A stretch of DNA of 64,000 bases from DASRSS01 sp963799045 (lineage in GTDB: Bacteria > Actinomycetota > Actinomycetes > Mycobacteriales > Jatrophihabitantaceae), in the NCBI GenBank assembly GCA_963799045.1, contig CAWCVN010000008.1, positions 1 through 64,000 of the forward strand, written 5' to 3'. Positions 15,644-26,286 of this stretch are shown piece by piece. The notes beneath the pieces were generated by a model. The model did no database searches. It was not told the DNA's origin and saw only the letters and a list, made by a program, of their open reading frames with translations. The stretch's first letter is position 1, and the number at the start of each line of letters is the position of its first letter. The translations under genes were made by a program, and so were the position numbers.

Positions 15644-18346
15644 TCAGGCGGGCACGTACGGCAGGTTCGCCGGCTTCAGGTCCAGGTAGCTGTTCTGCAG
15701 TACGTAGCCGGACGAGACGCGGCCGGTGTCGTCGGCCTGACCTCCCACTGCTGGCCGGTCGCTCCGCGATGCAACTGGTAGACGCCGCCGGTGACCGTCG
15801 TGTTGCCCATCGGCATCGCCGCGGTTGTAGTTGTCGGTCATCAGCGAGCCGTTCAGCGCGATCACCGCGGCGTCGATTTGGCTCACCGGCCTCGGAGCCG
15901 GTTGCGGTCACGCTCGGAGCAGTTCGGGTTGCCGGAGTTGGCCTGGTACCCGGTCGTCATGTTGCAGTACTGCAGCGCGGGTGGGCGGGCTGCCGAAGGA
16001 TCCGTCGCTGGTGATGACGCGGCCGGCGGGTCGGCCTCGTCGTACAGGCCGGTGATGTCGTTCGGGCAGAATCCGGTGCTGGTGTCGGCGCCGGGTATCT
16101 CGGCGCAGCGCACCGGGTGGTAGACGCGCACGTTGTTGTCGGCGACCAGATCCACCGCGCCGCCGGAGTCCCAGGCCTTCTCGCCGCGGCGTTCTTGGCG
16201 GTCGTCGCCGTGCGTGGTGAGCGGCCCGGTGACGACGATGTCGTCCTCGGCGACCAGGCTCAGCTCCCCCCTGGTGTCGCCTTCGATATAGACGTCGCCA
16301 GGGCGCGTTGCCGGTGCTGCTCCACGTCGGGTACCGGGTGACGTCCTTGGCGACCGGGAAGCTGGCCTCGGCCGGCGCAAACGTCTGCGAGTAGTGCACG
16401 GCGGCCTGGGTGTCGTTCACGGTGAACTGGGTCGTCTTGTTACCCCAGGCCCACTTCCAGCAGATGAAGAACCAGTCCGTGCACTTCGGCGTCTGCTTGT
16501 AGACGGTCGCCGACGTCGTGGTCGTGGTGGTGGCCTTGGTCAGGGTGGCGGTGCCGTTGGTGGCCTGCAGCAGCGGGTCGGTCACGGCTCCGGGCACCGG
16601 GATGGGTGTGTCGAGCTTGCTGGTGCTGACGTTCGGCGAGGCGTCCACCCCGTAGCGGTAGTCACCGCCACGGCTGGGATTGCCGCCGTTCGTGGTGTCG
16701 AACGGTTTGAGTGCCTGGCTGATCGCAGTGACGATGTCGGTCCTCGGGTCGGCGCTCACGAGGCTGTTCAGCCATTGCTGGAATGTGGTGCCGGACCTCG
16801 TTCCGCTGTAGGAGGCCCAGTTCGGCCCGCTGGACGCCTCCCGGTTGAAGTCGCTGTACCAGGGCAGGGCGGCCGGGCTGTAGGTCGGCGTGGTGGCGGT
16901 GGGTGCCGGGTCCGCCGGCACCGCGGGGGCGCTGCCGGAGCCGATGTGGAAGATCGCGCCGGCGGTGGCGGCCGGCCACGTCTGCGCCGTCTTGGCGTCG
17001 GCGACGTAGATCAGCGCCTTGGTCACGTCGAGCTTGGCCTGCAGGACGCTGTCCGCGCCCGCGGTGTTCACCTTCGACCCGCCGTCGGCCAGCGTGAGCG
17101 TCGAGGTCTCCGGCACCTTCTGCGCGATCAGGCCGCCGGCGCCGGTGGAGGCGTAGCACGGGTTGCTGGCCTCGGCCTGGGTCATGGGGCTGGTGATCGT
17201 CGCCGTGGTGCCGCTGAGCAGGATGCGGGTCGGTCCGGTGTAGACGCAGGTCGCCTTGGCGCGCGCACCGTCGGCGTTGTCGGGCAGTTCGAGGGTGTTC
17301 ACCGCGTGCTGCACGGTGTCGTCGGGGTATCCGGTCGAGTCGATGCTCGGCCCGCCGCCCAGCCCGGGGAACCGCCGGTAGAGCGCGCTCGAGGACAAAC
17401 CGGGGTCGGTTGCGCTGGCCGCGCTGGCCGCGGCCGGCAGCGTCTCCTGGGGCGGAACCGTGAACGTGGGGCCGGCACCGCCCTGCGTTCCGTAGCTCAG
17501 GTACAGGGCGTCGTCGCTGTAGACCGGGCCGTTGAACGTCATGCCGGTGGTGAACGTGACCTCACAGGGCTGGTAGACCGTGCCCTCGCTGCCGGACGCC
17601 GACCAGTCCGTGCCGCTGGGCAGGGTCGCGTCGTAGCTGGTCTTGGCGGCCGCGCGGCCGTTCGATCCGTACCAGAGCTCGTCGCAGATGCCGACGTTGC
17701 CGGGCAGGCCGGCCCCGCTGGTCGGGGCGGACCAGGTGACCGTCTTCGCACCGGTCAGCCCGGCGGCGGAGACGTCGGTCGGCTTGTCGATGCGCACCGT
17801 CCGCGCCGGGAAGTAGGACTTCAAGAACGAGGTGCCCAGCGTCTCGTACTTGGACAGGTACGCGTAGCGCAGCAGGTTGGGCTGCCCGGAGAAGTCCGCG
17901 ACGAGCGTGCGCGTACCGGAGCCGGCGGAGCCCACCGACTGCACGCGCAGGAAGCCGTCGGTCAGGTAGCTGGCCGCGTTGAGGACGGTGGTCGTGTAGC
18001 GCTCGGGCCGGTTGCCGTCCGTTCCCGGCACGACGCCGCTGACCGGCCCTCGCCTGATCTTGTCGCAGGGTGTGCTGTTGAACGTCGTGCAGTCGGCGTT
18101 CAAGTACGCGAGATAGACCTGGATGCCCGACTGCGCGGCGGCCAACGCGGCCTCGTCGTCGGCGCTGTGCGTCGCCGGCTGGATGTCGCTGGCCGTGATC
18201 GTGACCACCGACGTGACACCGATCATGATCACCAGGCTGACCAGCATGACGAACACGAGCGCGAACCCGTCATCGCCCGGTGCGGGGGCGCCGCGCAGTC
18301 GGGCCATCCGGTGGCGTGCGGCGTCGCGCACGGCGGTGAGCCTCAT
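15644..18346 (-). pseudogene. large PilX-like pilus assembly/minor pilin protein, several frame changes
   Basis: About 900 residues from ATG 18346, overlapping the upstream stop (ATGA). The leader ends in GDDG, then FALVFVMLVSLVIMIGVTSVV and DEAALAAAQSGIQVYLAYLNA: the PilX_N pattern, without Glu+5. The long Ser/Thr-rich ectodomain resembles actinobacterial PilX-like proteins with many polar repeats and paired Cys. The first frame is intact to about 16320; the remaining ~200 codons (VYIEGDTRGELSLVAEDDIVV..., NDITGLYDEADPP..., DAAVIALNGSLMTDNYN..., LDLKPANLPYVPA) need frame changes near 16310, 15900, 15810 and 15745. DIVVTGPLTT and VAVIALNGSL type strands suggest a beta-helix-like C-terminus. 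Probably one functional gene read with errors. Confidence 0.68.
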
Positions 18347-19062
18347 GCCACGCCACTTCCTCGGGTCAGGGCGGCGGTGGCGGTGAAGGACTGGAGCGTG
18401 TCGTTGGCGTTCGCGGCGATCGCGAAGCTGATGTCGACCCGCACGACGGTCGCCAGCACCGTGGCCGCCGCGGAACCGCACAGGCCGGCGCCGCCGTGGC
18501 ACGACTGCGGCCGCGTCGCGCTCGGCGGGTCCGTGTCGACATAGGGGACGAACAGCCAGCCCGCGGTGAGCACGCCGGTGGCGACGACGGAGGTCGAGGT
18601 CGGCGCGCTCGGGTAGGTGCCGGTCGCCGGGTTGTAGTGGTAGTAGGACTCCACGAGCTGGTGGTCGCTGTTGAGCGAGTAGTCGACCTCGGTGGGCTTC
18701 GACGCGCTGCTGCACGAGCCGGTGGAGCACAGGTCGCGGTTGCCGAGGTCTGCGTAGAACTTGATCTCGGTCGGGGTGATCTCGACGATCCGGCCGTTGG
18801 GGGAGCCCGGGGTGTCGGGCGAGTCGGCCAGGCGAAGCGTGGCCGCCCATTGCTGCAGGACGTTGCGTGCGGCGGCGGTCGAGACGTTCTCGTCCGCGAG
18901 CGCGGAGTTGCTGTGGTTGAACTGGACGAAGAAGGTGAGCGCCATCGACATCACCACGCTCATCAGCACGCCGGTGACGATCAGCTCCATCAGCGACAAC
19001 CCGGCGTCGCCGTGCCCGCGGCCGGTGACCCGGCGCAGCCGCGCCCTGGCCTGCGTCAGCAT
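18343..19062 (-). CDS. PilW-like minor type IV prepilin
   Basis: 239 residues. The leader ends in HGDAG and is followed by LSLMELIVTGVLMSVVMSMALTFFV, a prepilin site with Leu+1 and Glu+5. The head contains TAAARNVLQQWAATLRLADSPD and a Cys-rich segment (DLCSTGSCSS), and ends with AATVLATVVRVDISFAI, typical of PilW/GspJ-like pilins that measure ~230 residues. It overlaps its neighbours on both sides (7 bp upstream, ATGA downstream), so the pilV-pilW-pilX-like trio is translated as one coupled unit. Probably part of the pilus-priming minor pilin complex. Confidence 0.82.
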   Translation of the reverse strand: MLTQARARLRRVTGRGHGDAGLSLMELIVTGVLMSVVMSMALTFFVQFNHSNSALADENVSTAAARNVLQQWAATLRLADSPDTPGSPNGRIVEITPTEIKFYADLGNRDLCSTGSCSSASKPTEVDYSLNSDHQLVESYYHYNPATGTYPSAPTSTSVVATGVLTAGWLFVPYVDTDPPSATRPQSCHGGAGLCGSAAATVLATVVRVDISFAIAANANDTLQSFTATAALTRGSGVA

Positions 19063-19499
19063 GCGATCACCGCGTCGAGGCGCATCGGCCGGTGCTGCCC
19101 GGCCCAGGTGACGGTGTCGGTGAGGGTCAGGTAGTACTGCACGCCGGCGGCTGCCGTGGTCGGGCAGCTCGTGCCGCTGGAGTAGGTGATTGAGCGGTTG
19201 ATCGTGTAGGTGGTCGAGCCCTTGGTGACGGTGCGCGGGTAGCCGGTGGCCGACACCGAGCCGGCCTGCACCGCCCGGGCCATGTCGAGGTCCTGCTGGG
19301 CCAGGTTGGCGGCCGTGACCCGGTTCGTGGTCAGGTGGGTGAGCTCGATGCCGTTGACCGACGCGCTGACCGCGGCCGCGCTGACGATCGCGAAGATCGT
19401 CAGCGAGACCACCGCCTCGATGAGGGTGAAGCCGGAGTCCCCGTGCGCGTCGGCACGCACGACGCGGGCGAGACCGGCGGGCACTGTCGGCCGCCGCAT
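19056..19499 (-). CDS. PilV/GspI-like minor type IV prepilin
   Basis: 147 residues. A charged leader ends in HGDSG, followed by FTLIEAVVSLTIFAIVSAAAV (Phe+1, Glu+5). A short beta head follows with two Cys (SGTSCPTT and the terminal IAC) that could form a disulfide, placed like the pilin C-terminal disulfide loop. The size fits PilV/FimT-like minor pilins. It lies 85 bp downstream of the major pilin gene and overlaps the pilW-like gene by 7 bp. The frame is intact. Confidence 0.82.
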   Translation of the reverse strand: MRRPTVPAGLARVVRADAHGDSGFTLIEAVVSLTIFAIVSAAAVSASVNGIELTHLTTNRVTAANLAQQDLDMARAVQAGSVSATGYPRTVTKGSTTYTINRSITYSSGTSCPTTAAAGVQYYLTLTDTVTWAGQHRPMRLDAVIAC

Positions 19500-19584
19500 G
19501 GAAACCCCCTTTCGAGACCCGCGGGAAAACGACCGGAGCCCGGCGGGGAGGTGATACGCCTCCCGCCGGGTCCGTCGCGTCGAA

Positions 19585-20008
19585 CTACGAGATCTTGCCG
19601 GTGGTGCTGTCGTACTTGACGTCCGTAGCCGCCGCTGTGGGTCACCTCGACCGTGTAGGTCACTGCTCGCTGACTGCAGTAGGTCAGCGTGTTGCCACCA
19701 GAAACAGTGATCGTTTCATTGGTCCCGTTGCAGCTCAGCGTCTCGTTGGTGCCGGCGCTCACGCTGGTCGGAGGCGTCGGCAGCGTGCCGTTGTTGTCGG
19801 CCTTGCACTGCTCGATGGTGGCCACCGCGTTGCGGGCGTCGGACTGGGCCGAACGCTTCTGGGCACCCTTCTCGTAGTTGAGGTAGATCGGGATGGCGAT
19901 CGCGACGAGGATGCCGATGATCACCACGACGACCAGCAGTTCGATGAGGGTGAAGCCGCGGTCGCCCTCGGCCCGTTCCTCACGCACCTTGCGGAGCATG
20001 TTGTACAT
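19585..20008 (-). CDS. pilA: major type IV pilin (PilA-like), one frame change near the 3' end
   Basis: About 140 residues from ATG 20008, preceded by a strong AAGGAG. The leader ends in EGDRG and the mature part begins FTLIELLVVVVIIGILVAIAIPIYLNYEK, a textbook major pilin N-terminal helix with Glu+5 and Pro+22. The head has three Cys, with conserved pilin-like YCSQRAVTYTVEVTH. Near 19625 the frame must change to give TDVKYDSTTGKIS and a TAG at 19585-19587; without it the frame runs on into the next gene. A single missing or extra base is the likely cause. The strong RBS and long structured leader fit the high expression expected of the main pilus subunit. Confidence 0.85.
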
Positions 20009-20179
20009 CTTGAGTCTCCTTGACTCCGTGGGGGATAGGACGCCGGGCAGGGTGCCCGACCGGCTGCCGGCATTAGGCAGCCGGCCTCCGTTTTCCGGCG
20101 GGTGCCGGAAATCCATGTGCGGCACGACGCCGCGATTCAGTTGGTACGGCTTCGCGCCGCGATTCAGTTGTGTCTGCAC
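20009..20179 (-). promoter_or_regulatory. structured leader upstream of the major pilin, three hairpins and a short repeat
   Basis: Between the secreted-protein stop (20180) and the pilin RBS lie three consecutive inverted repeats: TTCCGGC/GCCGGAA (20093-20110), CCGGCTGCC/GGCAGCCGG (20061-20085) and CGGGCA/TGCCCG (about 20040-20060). The first could be a terminator or attenuator after the upstream gene, the others a stabilising 5' leader for pilin mRNA. No c-di-GMP riboswitch core (GACGCAAAGCC) is present here. Confidence 0.4.
20129..20170. repeat. 15-bp direct repeat, 27-bp spacing
   Basis: GCCGCGATTCAGTTG occurs at 20129-20143 and again at 20156-20170, just downstream of the secreted-protein stop. 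It could be a binding site pair or a small slippage duplication. No function is evident. Confidence 0.6.
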
Positions 20180-21295
20180 CTAGATCAGTCCAGGTGGGTA
20201 CCAGGTCCCGCCGGAGGCCTGGGGCGCGCCGGCCCGGCTGTAGGCGAGCTTGAGGTCGAGCAGGTTGCCGTAGTTCTCGCCCGAGATCCCGGTCGGAATC
20301 GTGATGCTGACTCCGCCGAGCAGCGGCAAGCTGATCGAGAGGTTGGCCGCGAGGTCCAGGCCGAGGTCCAGCCCCCAGGCGCCGGTCGAACCGCCGGCCG
20401 CGACGTGGCCGGGTCCGATGGTGAGCGTGAGCGTGATCGACGCGGCGTCCTGGCCGAGCAGCCCGTCGAGGGTGAGGACGTTGAGCAGGCCGTTCAGCGA
20501 GATCCCGAGCCTGACCTTGATCAGGCTGCCGTCGACGAAGGCCGCTGCCTTGATCCCGCCGAGCCCGAGCGGGATGCTCAGCCCGGCCACCCCGATGGAC
20601 TGCCCGTCGAAACTGGCCGTCCACAGGTCCGAGCCGTTGGCCAGGCTGGCGTCGACCATGCCGTTGAGCAGCCTGAGGCCCTGGACCTGCTGCGTCTGCG
20701 TGCAGGCCCCGTCCTTGTCGCAGTGCGCGCTGGACTGGACCGTGCCGAGGTCGAGCAGCGAGATGCCGAACAGGTGGATCCCGGCGTCGGTCTCGCGGGC
20801 GGCCGCGGTGAACCCGTTGGTGGAGTCGTAGGCGGCGTAACCTTGCGGGCCGCCGAGCGACAGCGAGAGGAGGCTGTCGGTGCCGACGGTGAGCGTGCCG
20901 CCGTAGCAGTCGGTCGAGTTCCACGGTGAGGTGCAGTTCGGGTAGCTGCCGTCGGTCGGTGCGGGCACGGTGCTGCCGGTGTTGTTCGCGCTCCAGCCGG
21001 CGCCGACAATCGCCGAGGTGAGCTGCGAGATGGTGCTCGGAATGATCGACGTGAGCGCGTTGAGCACGGGATCGACGACGTGCTGGAGCAGACCGCCGAG
21101 GGCGTAGCCGAGGATTCCCGGAACGATGTCGGTCTGTACGGACAGCCCGCTCGCCGCGCCGACCTGCGCCGCCGCCGCGTAGGAGTTGCCGCGCCCGGGC
21201 GTGTTCGCGCTCGCCGGGGCGGCCGGGACCGCCACCAGGGCGAGGGCCACCACCGGCGCGACGACGGCGGCGAGTATCCGGGCGCGACAGCTCAT
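20180..21295 (-). CDS. secreted protein of unknown function within the pilus operon
   Basis: 371 residues from ATG 21295, overlapping the pilC stop (ATGA). A clear Sec signal peptide (ILAAVVAPVVALALVAVPAAPASA, then NTPG) predicts export. The mature protein is poor in charge, with many Gly/Leu/Ser strands (LGLDLGLDLAANLSISLPLL), one long amphipathic stretch (VVDPVLNALTSIIPSTISQLTSAIVG) and two Cys pairs. It has no membrane anchor or cell-wall sorting signal. I recognise no domain. Being locked between the platform protein gene and the pilin genes suggests a role in assembly or passage through the cell wall, where Gram-negatives would use a secretin, but that is inference only. Confidence 0.7.
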   Translation of the reverse strand: MSCRARILAAVVAPVVALALVAVPAAPASANTPGRGNSYAAAAQVGAASGLSVQTDIVPGILGYALGGLLQHVVDPVLNALTSIIPSTISQLTSAIVGAGWSANNTGSTVPAPTDGSYPNCTSPWNSTDCYGGTLTVGTDSLLSLSLGGPQGYAAYDSTNGFTAAARETDAGIHLFGISLLDLGTVQSSAHCDKDGACTQTQQVQGLRLLNGMVDASLANGSDLWTASFDGQSIGVAGLSIPLGLGGIKAAAFVDGSLIKVRLGISLNGLLNVLTLDGLLGQDAASITLTLTIGPGHVAAGGSTGAWGLDLGLDLAANLSISLPLLGGVSITIPTGISGENYGNLLDLKLAYSRAGAPQASGGTWYPPGLI

Positions 21296-22564
21296 GAGGC
21301 GCCCTGGATGTGCTGGTAGACGGTGAACATCGGCAGGTACATGGCCACGACGACGGTGCCGATGATCCCGCCCATGATCACGACCATCACCGGTTCGATC
21401 GCGGCGGCCAGCTGCTCGGTCGCCGTGTCGACCTCGTGGTCGTAGAAGTCGGAGACCTTGTCCAGCATCGCGCTCAACTGCCCGGACTCCTCGCCGACCT
21501 CGATCATCTGCACGACCATCTGCGGGAAGATCGGGTTGTCGTCGAGCGCGCGAGGAGATCGGCTGGCCGTCGCGAACAGCATCCTTCACGCCGTTCATGG
21601 CGTCGGAGATGACCGCGTTGCCGCTGGTCTCGCCGACGATGTCCAGCGCCTGCATGATCGGGACGCCGACCGCGAGCAGGGTGCCGAGGTTGCGCGACCA
21701 CCGGCTGAGGGCGATCTTGCGGAACAGGTTGCCGAACACGGGCAGGCGCAGCTTGAACCGGTCGAACTGCATGCGGAACGCGGCGCTCTCGCGGTACTGG
21801 TGCTTGACGGTCAGGAAGGTTCCGACGGTGAGGGCGATGAACAGCGGCAGGATCCACCACGCCTGACCGCTCAAGACGACGAGCAGGCGGGTCGGCAGCG
21901 GCAGCTGGGCGTGCAGCTGCTTGAACATCTTCGAGAAGACCGGAACGATGAAGATCAACACGGCGCCGATCATCAGCACGCTGAAGCCCAGCACGATGAC
22001 CGGGTAGGTCAGCGCCGACTTGACCTTGCCGCGCAGGTTGGCGTCCTTCTCCAGGTTCGCCGCGATTCGATCCAGCGCGCTGTCGAGGAAACCGCCGGTC
22101 TCGCCGGCGTTGATCATCGCGATCATCAGCCGCGGGAAGATCTTGTTGTGCTTGGCCATGGCTGCCGACAGCGACAGGCCGCTTTCGATGTCCAGCCGGA
22201 CGTCGCGGACCGCCTTGGCCAGCTTCGGCTTGGGTGTCTGCTCCTCGAGGATCGCCAGAGCCCGCAGCAGCGACAGCCCGGACGAGGTCATCGTGGCGAA
22301 CTGCCGCGCGAAGATGGACAGGTCCTTCAGGGTGACCCGGTCGCCGATGCTGAACAGCTTGATCTCGCGGTTCAGGCCGGTGCCGGCCTCGCTGATGGAC
22401 AGCGGGGAGACGCCCTGCTGGCGCAGTGCGGACGCGACGGCGTCCTCGTTCGGCGCCTCGAGCTTGCCCTTGCTGCGCTTGCCCTGGGCGTCGATGACCT
22501 CGTAGTCGTAGGTCTTGTTCTTCGTCCGGGTCCGGGTAGCGGAATTCGGGGTCATCGTGGTCAT
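21292..22564 (-). CDS. pilC: type IV pilus inner-membrane platform protein PilC, one frame change
   Basis: About 423 residues from ATG 22564. The GspF fold is plain: an N-terminal YDYEVIDAQGKRSKGKLEA segment, a first cytoplasmic helical domain (LSIFARQFATMTSSGLSLLRAL), membrane helices (YPVIVLGFSVLMIGAVLIFIVPVF and ILPLFIALTVGTFL), a second GspF repeat (SRWSRNLGTLLAVGVPIMQALDIVGE) and a last helix (EPVMVVIMGGIIGTVVVAMYLPMF). The frame changes near 21555, between DGQPIS and PRALDDNPIFPQMVVQMI; the rest aligns without loss. PilC sits under the PilB/PilT motors and passes pilins into or out of the fibre. It lies 7 bp downstream of pilT. Confidence 0.88.
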
Positions 22565-22571
22565 GGCCGGC

Positions 22572-23742
22572 TCACATCCGTCTCGCGAGACGCTGGAATT
22601 CCTCGGGGGAGTGGCATAGCTCCAGTGGCCTGCTCGTAGCCGACGGCGCCCTCCGAGACCCGCTGCGCGAGGTGCTGGTCGAAGGTGAGCATGCCTTCGG
22701 ATCCGGAGGACTGCATGAAGGAGGGGATCTGGAAGTTCTTGCCTTCGCGGATGAGGTTGCGGATCGCCGGGGTCGCGAACATGACCTCGCAGATGATCGT
22801 GCGGCCCTGTCCGTCCGCGCGCTTCATCAGCGCCTGGGTGACGACGCCCTGCAGCGTCGAGGCGAGCTGGGCCCGGATCTCCTGCTGCTGGTGCGGCGGG
22901 AAGATGTCGATGACGCGGTCGATCGTCTGCGCGGCGCTCTGCGTGTGCAGGGTGGCCAGCACCAGGTGGCCGGTCTCGGCCGCGGTGATGGCCGTAGACA
23001 CGGTCTCGAGGTCGCGAAGCTCGCCGACCAGGATGATGTCCGGGTCCTGCCGCAGCACGTGCTTGAGCGCGGTCGCGAAGCCGCCGGTGTCGACACCGAC
23101 CTCGCGCTGGTTGACCACGCACCTCTTGTGCTGGTGCAGGAACTCGATCGGGTCCTCGATGGTGACGATGTGGTCGCTGCGGGTGCGGTTGGCCAGGTCG
23201 AGCATGCTGGCCAGGGTGGTCGTCTTGCCCGAACCGGTGGGGCCGGTGACGAGCACGAGGCCGCGCGGCAGGTAGGCGAAGCTCTCGATCTGCAGCGGTA
23301 GGCCGAGATCGGACAGCGGCCTGATGTCGTGCGGGATGGCCCGCATGACCGCGCCGTAGGAGCCGCGCTGCTGGAACAGGTTCACGCGGAACCGGGACTG
23401 CCCGGGCACGTCGTAGGCCAGGTCGAACTCGTGCTCGGTCTCGAAGCGCAGCCACTGCTCGGGCGTCACGATCGAGCGGACGAGGCGCATGGTGTCCGCG
23501 GGCGTGAGGTCGGCGTACTCGCTGAGCCGGGTGAGGTCGCCGTTGATGCGGATGGTCGGCGGGGTGCCGGCCGTCAGGTGCAGGTCGGAGCCGCCGCGTT
23601 CGATGAGCGTGGTCAACAGGGTGTCGAGGGCGTCTCTCGCCTCGCTGCGGGGGACCGCGGTGTGCCGGGTACTGGTGTAGCCGAGGGATTCTGCCGGTTC
23701 ACCGGTCTGGCCTTCGACCGTCGTGACGGAATCTGTGTACAC
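22572..23742 (-). CDS. pilT: type IV pilus retraction ATPase PilT, one frame change at the 3' end
   Basis: About 390 residues. Motifs: SDLHLTAGTPPTIRINGDL (N-terminal PAS-like domain), Walker A GPTGSGKTT (about residues 170-178), Asp box TIEDPIEF, Walker B-type DIILVGELRD, His box TLHTQSAAQTI, and the PilT signature AIRNLIREGK. Near 22615 one extra base shifts the frame; correcting it gives ELCHSPEEFQRLARRM and a TGA at 22572-22574, a standard PilT C-terminus. PilT powers pilus retraction (twitching, surface sensing). There are 236 bp between it and the upstream pilB, so pilT-pilC and downstream genes may have their own promoter. Confidence 0.9.
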
Positions 23743-23941
23743 GCTTAGCCCCTAGCGTTCAGTCGCCCATCCCCGGGGCGAACCGTCGTACTCAACGCGG
23801 ACCTCATGCGTGGCCCACCGACCCTACAATCGGTGTTAGGTCACAGGCTTTCAGTGGTTTGGCGAATTTGCTTGCACAGACCAGTGCAAAGCGGACAAAA
23901 AGACCTGATGCGACCGGGAATCCCGGCCCACCGGTCGGCTG

Positions 23942-23978
23942 TGGCGCCGCTCAGATGGCGCCGCTCGGATGGCGCCGC

Positions 23979-23983
<5 letters not shown>
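23942..23983. repeat. three tandem 14-bp repeats at the 3' end of pilB
   Basis: TGGCGCCGCTCAGA occurs three times head to tail (23942-23955, 23956-23969 with one change, 23970-23983). The copy next to pilB contains its stop codon, so the two others look like duplications of the gene's last codons. The remaining intergenic stretch to pilT (23743-23941) shows an imperfect CGACCGG/CCGGTCG palindrome near 23911-23937 and nothing else recognisable. Confidence 0.65.
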
Positions 23984-25655
<1,672 letters not shown>

Positions 25656-25729
25656 GCCCCGACCTCTCGACTTGCGGTCGAGAGTAGCTGAGATCACGCG
25701 TGTCACGGTGGCGGCCCTCCGGCGGACAA

Positions 25730-26167
25730 TCAGCCGGTGATGTACTGCTCGAGTTGACCGCGGTCGACCTCGAGCTGGCGAATGCGGCTGAACACGACGT
25801 CGCCGATCGAGACCAGCCCGGCCAGATCGCCGGCCGCGATGACCGGCATGTGACGAATCCGCCGCTCGGTCATCCGGGCGGCGATTTCGTCGAGGTCGTC
25901 CTCGGGCGCGCAGGTGACTACCTGGCTGCTCATGATCGAACGTACCGGCGCGTCCAGGACTGCCGCGCCGGTACGTTCGAGTCTGCGCACGACATCGCGC
26001 TCGGAGACGATGCCGGTGACGGCGCCGTCGTGGACGACTACGACCGCGCCGACGTCTTGCTCGGATAGCAACCGCAGCAGCTCGCGCACGGTGCTGTCCG
26101 GGTTGGTGGTCACGACGTCGGAGCCGGTGTGCCGGCTCTTTCGCTGCAGGATGTCGGCGATCTTCAT
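25730..26167 (-). CDS. tandem CBS-domain protein
   Basis: 145 residues from ATG 26167, preceded by GAGGTGAAGC. Two CBS domains: residues ~1-65 (VRELLRLLSEQDVGAVVVVHDGAVTGIVSERDVVRRL) and ~70-135 (DDLDEIAARMTERRIRHMPVIAAGDLAGLVSIGDVV). There is no extra catalytic domain. Stand-alone CBS pairs bind adenosine nucleotides and modulate partners; no partner can be named here. It lies 75 bp upstream of pilB on the same strand and could be the first gene of the pilus transcript. An ATG at 26212 would extend it by 15 residues without RBS support. Confidence 0.88.
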   Translation of the reverse strand: MKIADILQRKSRHTGSDVVTTNPDSTVRELLRLLSEQDVGAVVVVHDGAVTGIVSERDVVRRLERTGAAVLDAPVRSIMSSQVVTCAPEDDLDEIAARMTERRIRHMPVIAAGDLAGLVSIGDVVFSRIRQLEVDRGQLEQYITG

Positions 26168-26286
26168 GAGCTTCACCTCGTCGCGGGCCGGGCGGGAGTT
26201 CGTCCTGGCCATAACGCTAATCGTCCGCGGCGTGCGTGGCATTAACTCGGCGCGGTCCCGTCCTGCGCCCGGGCGGCATCCGGTGC

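Noticed and set aside
20009..20179. A second c-di-GMP riboswitch before the major pilin
   Set aside because: Hairpins are present but the GACGCAAAGCC core and GCAAACC are missing.
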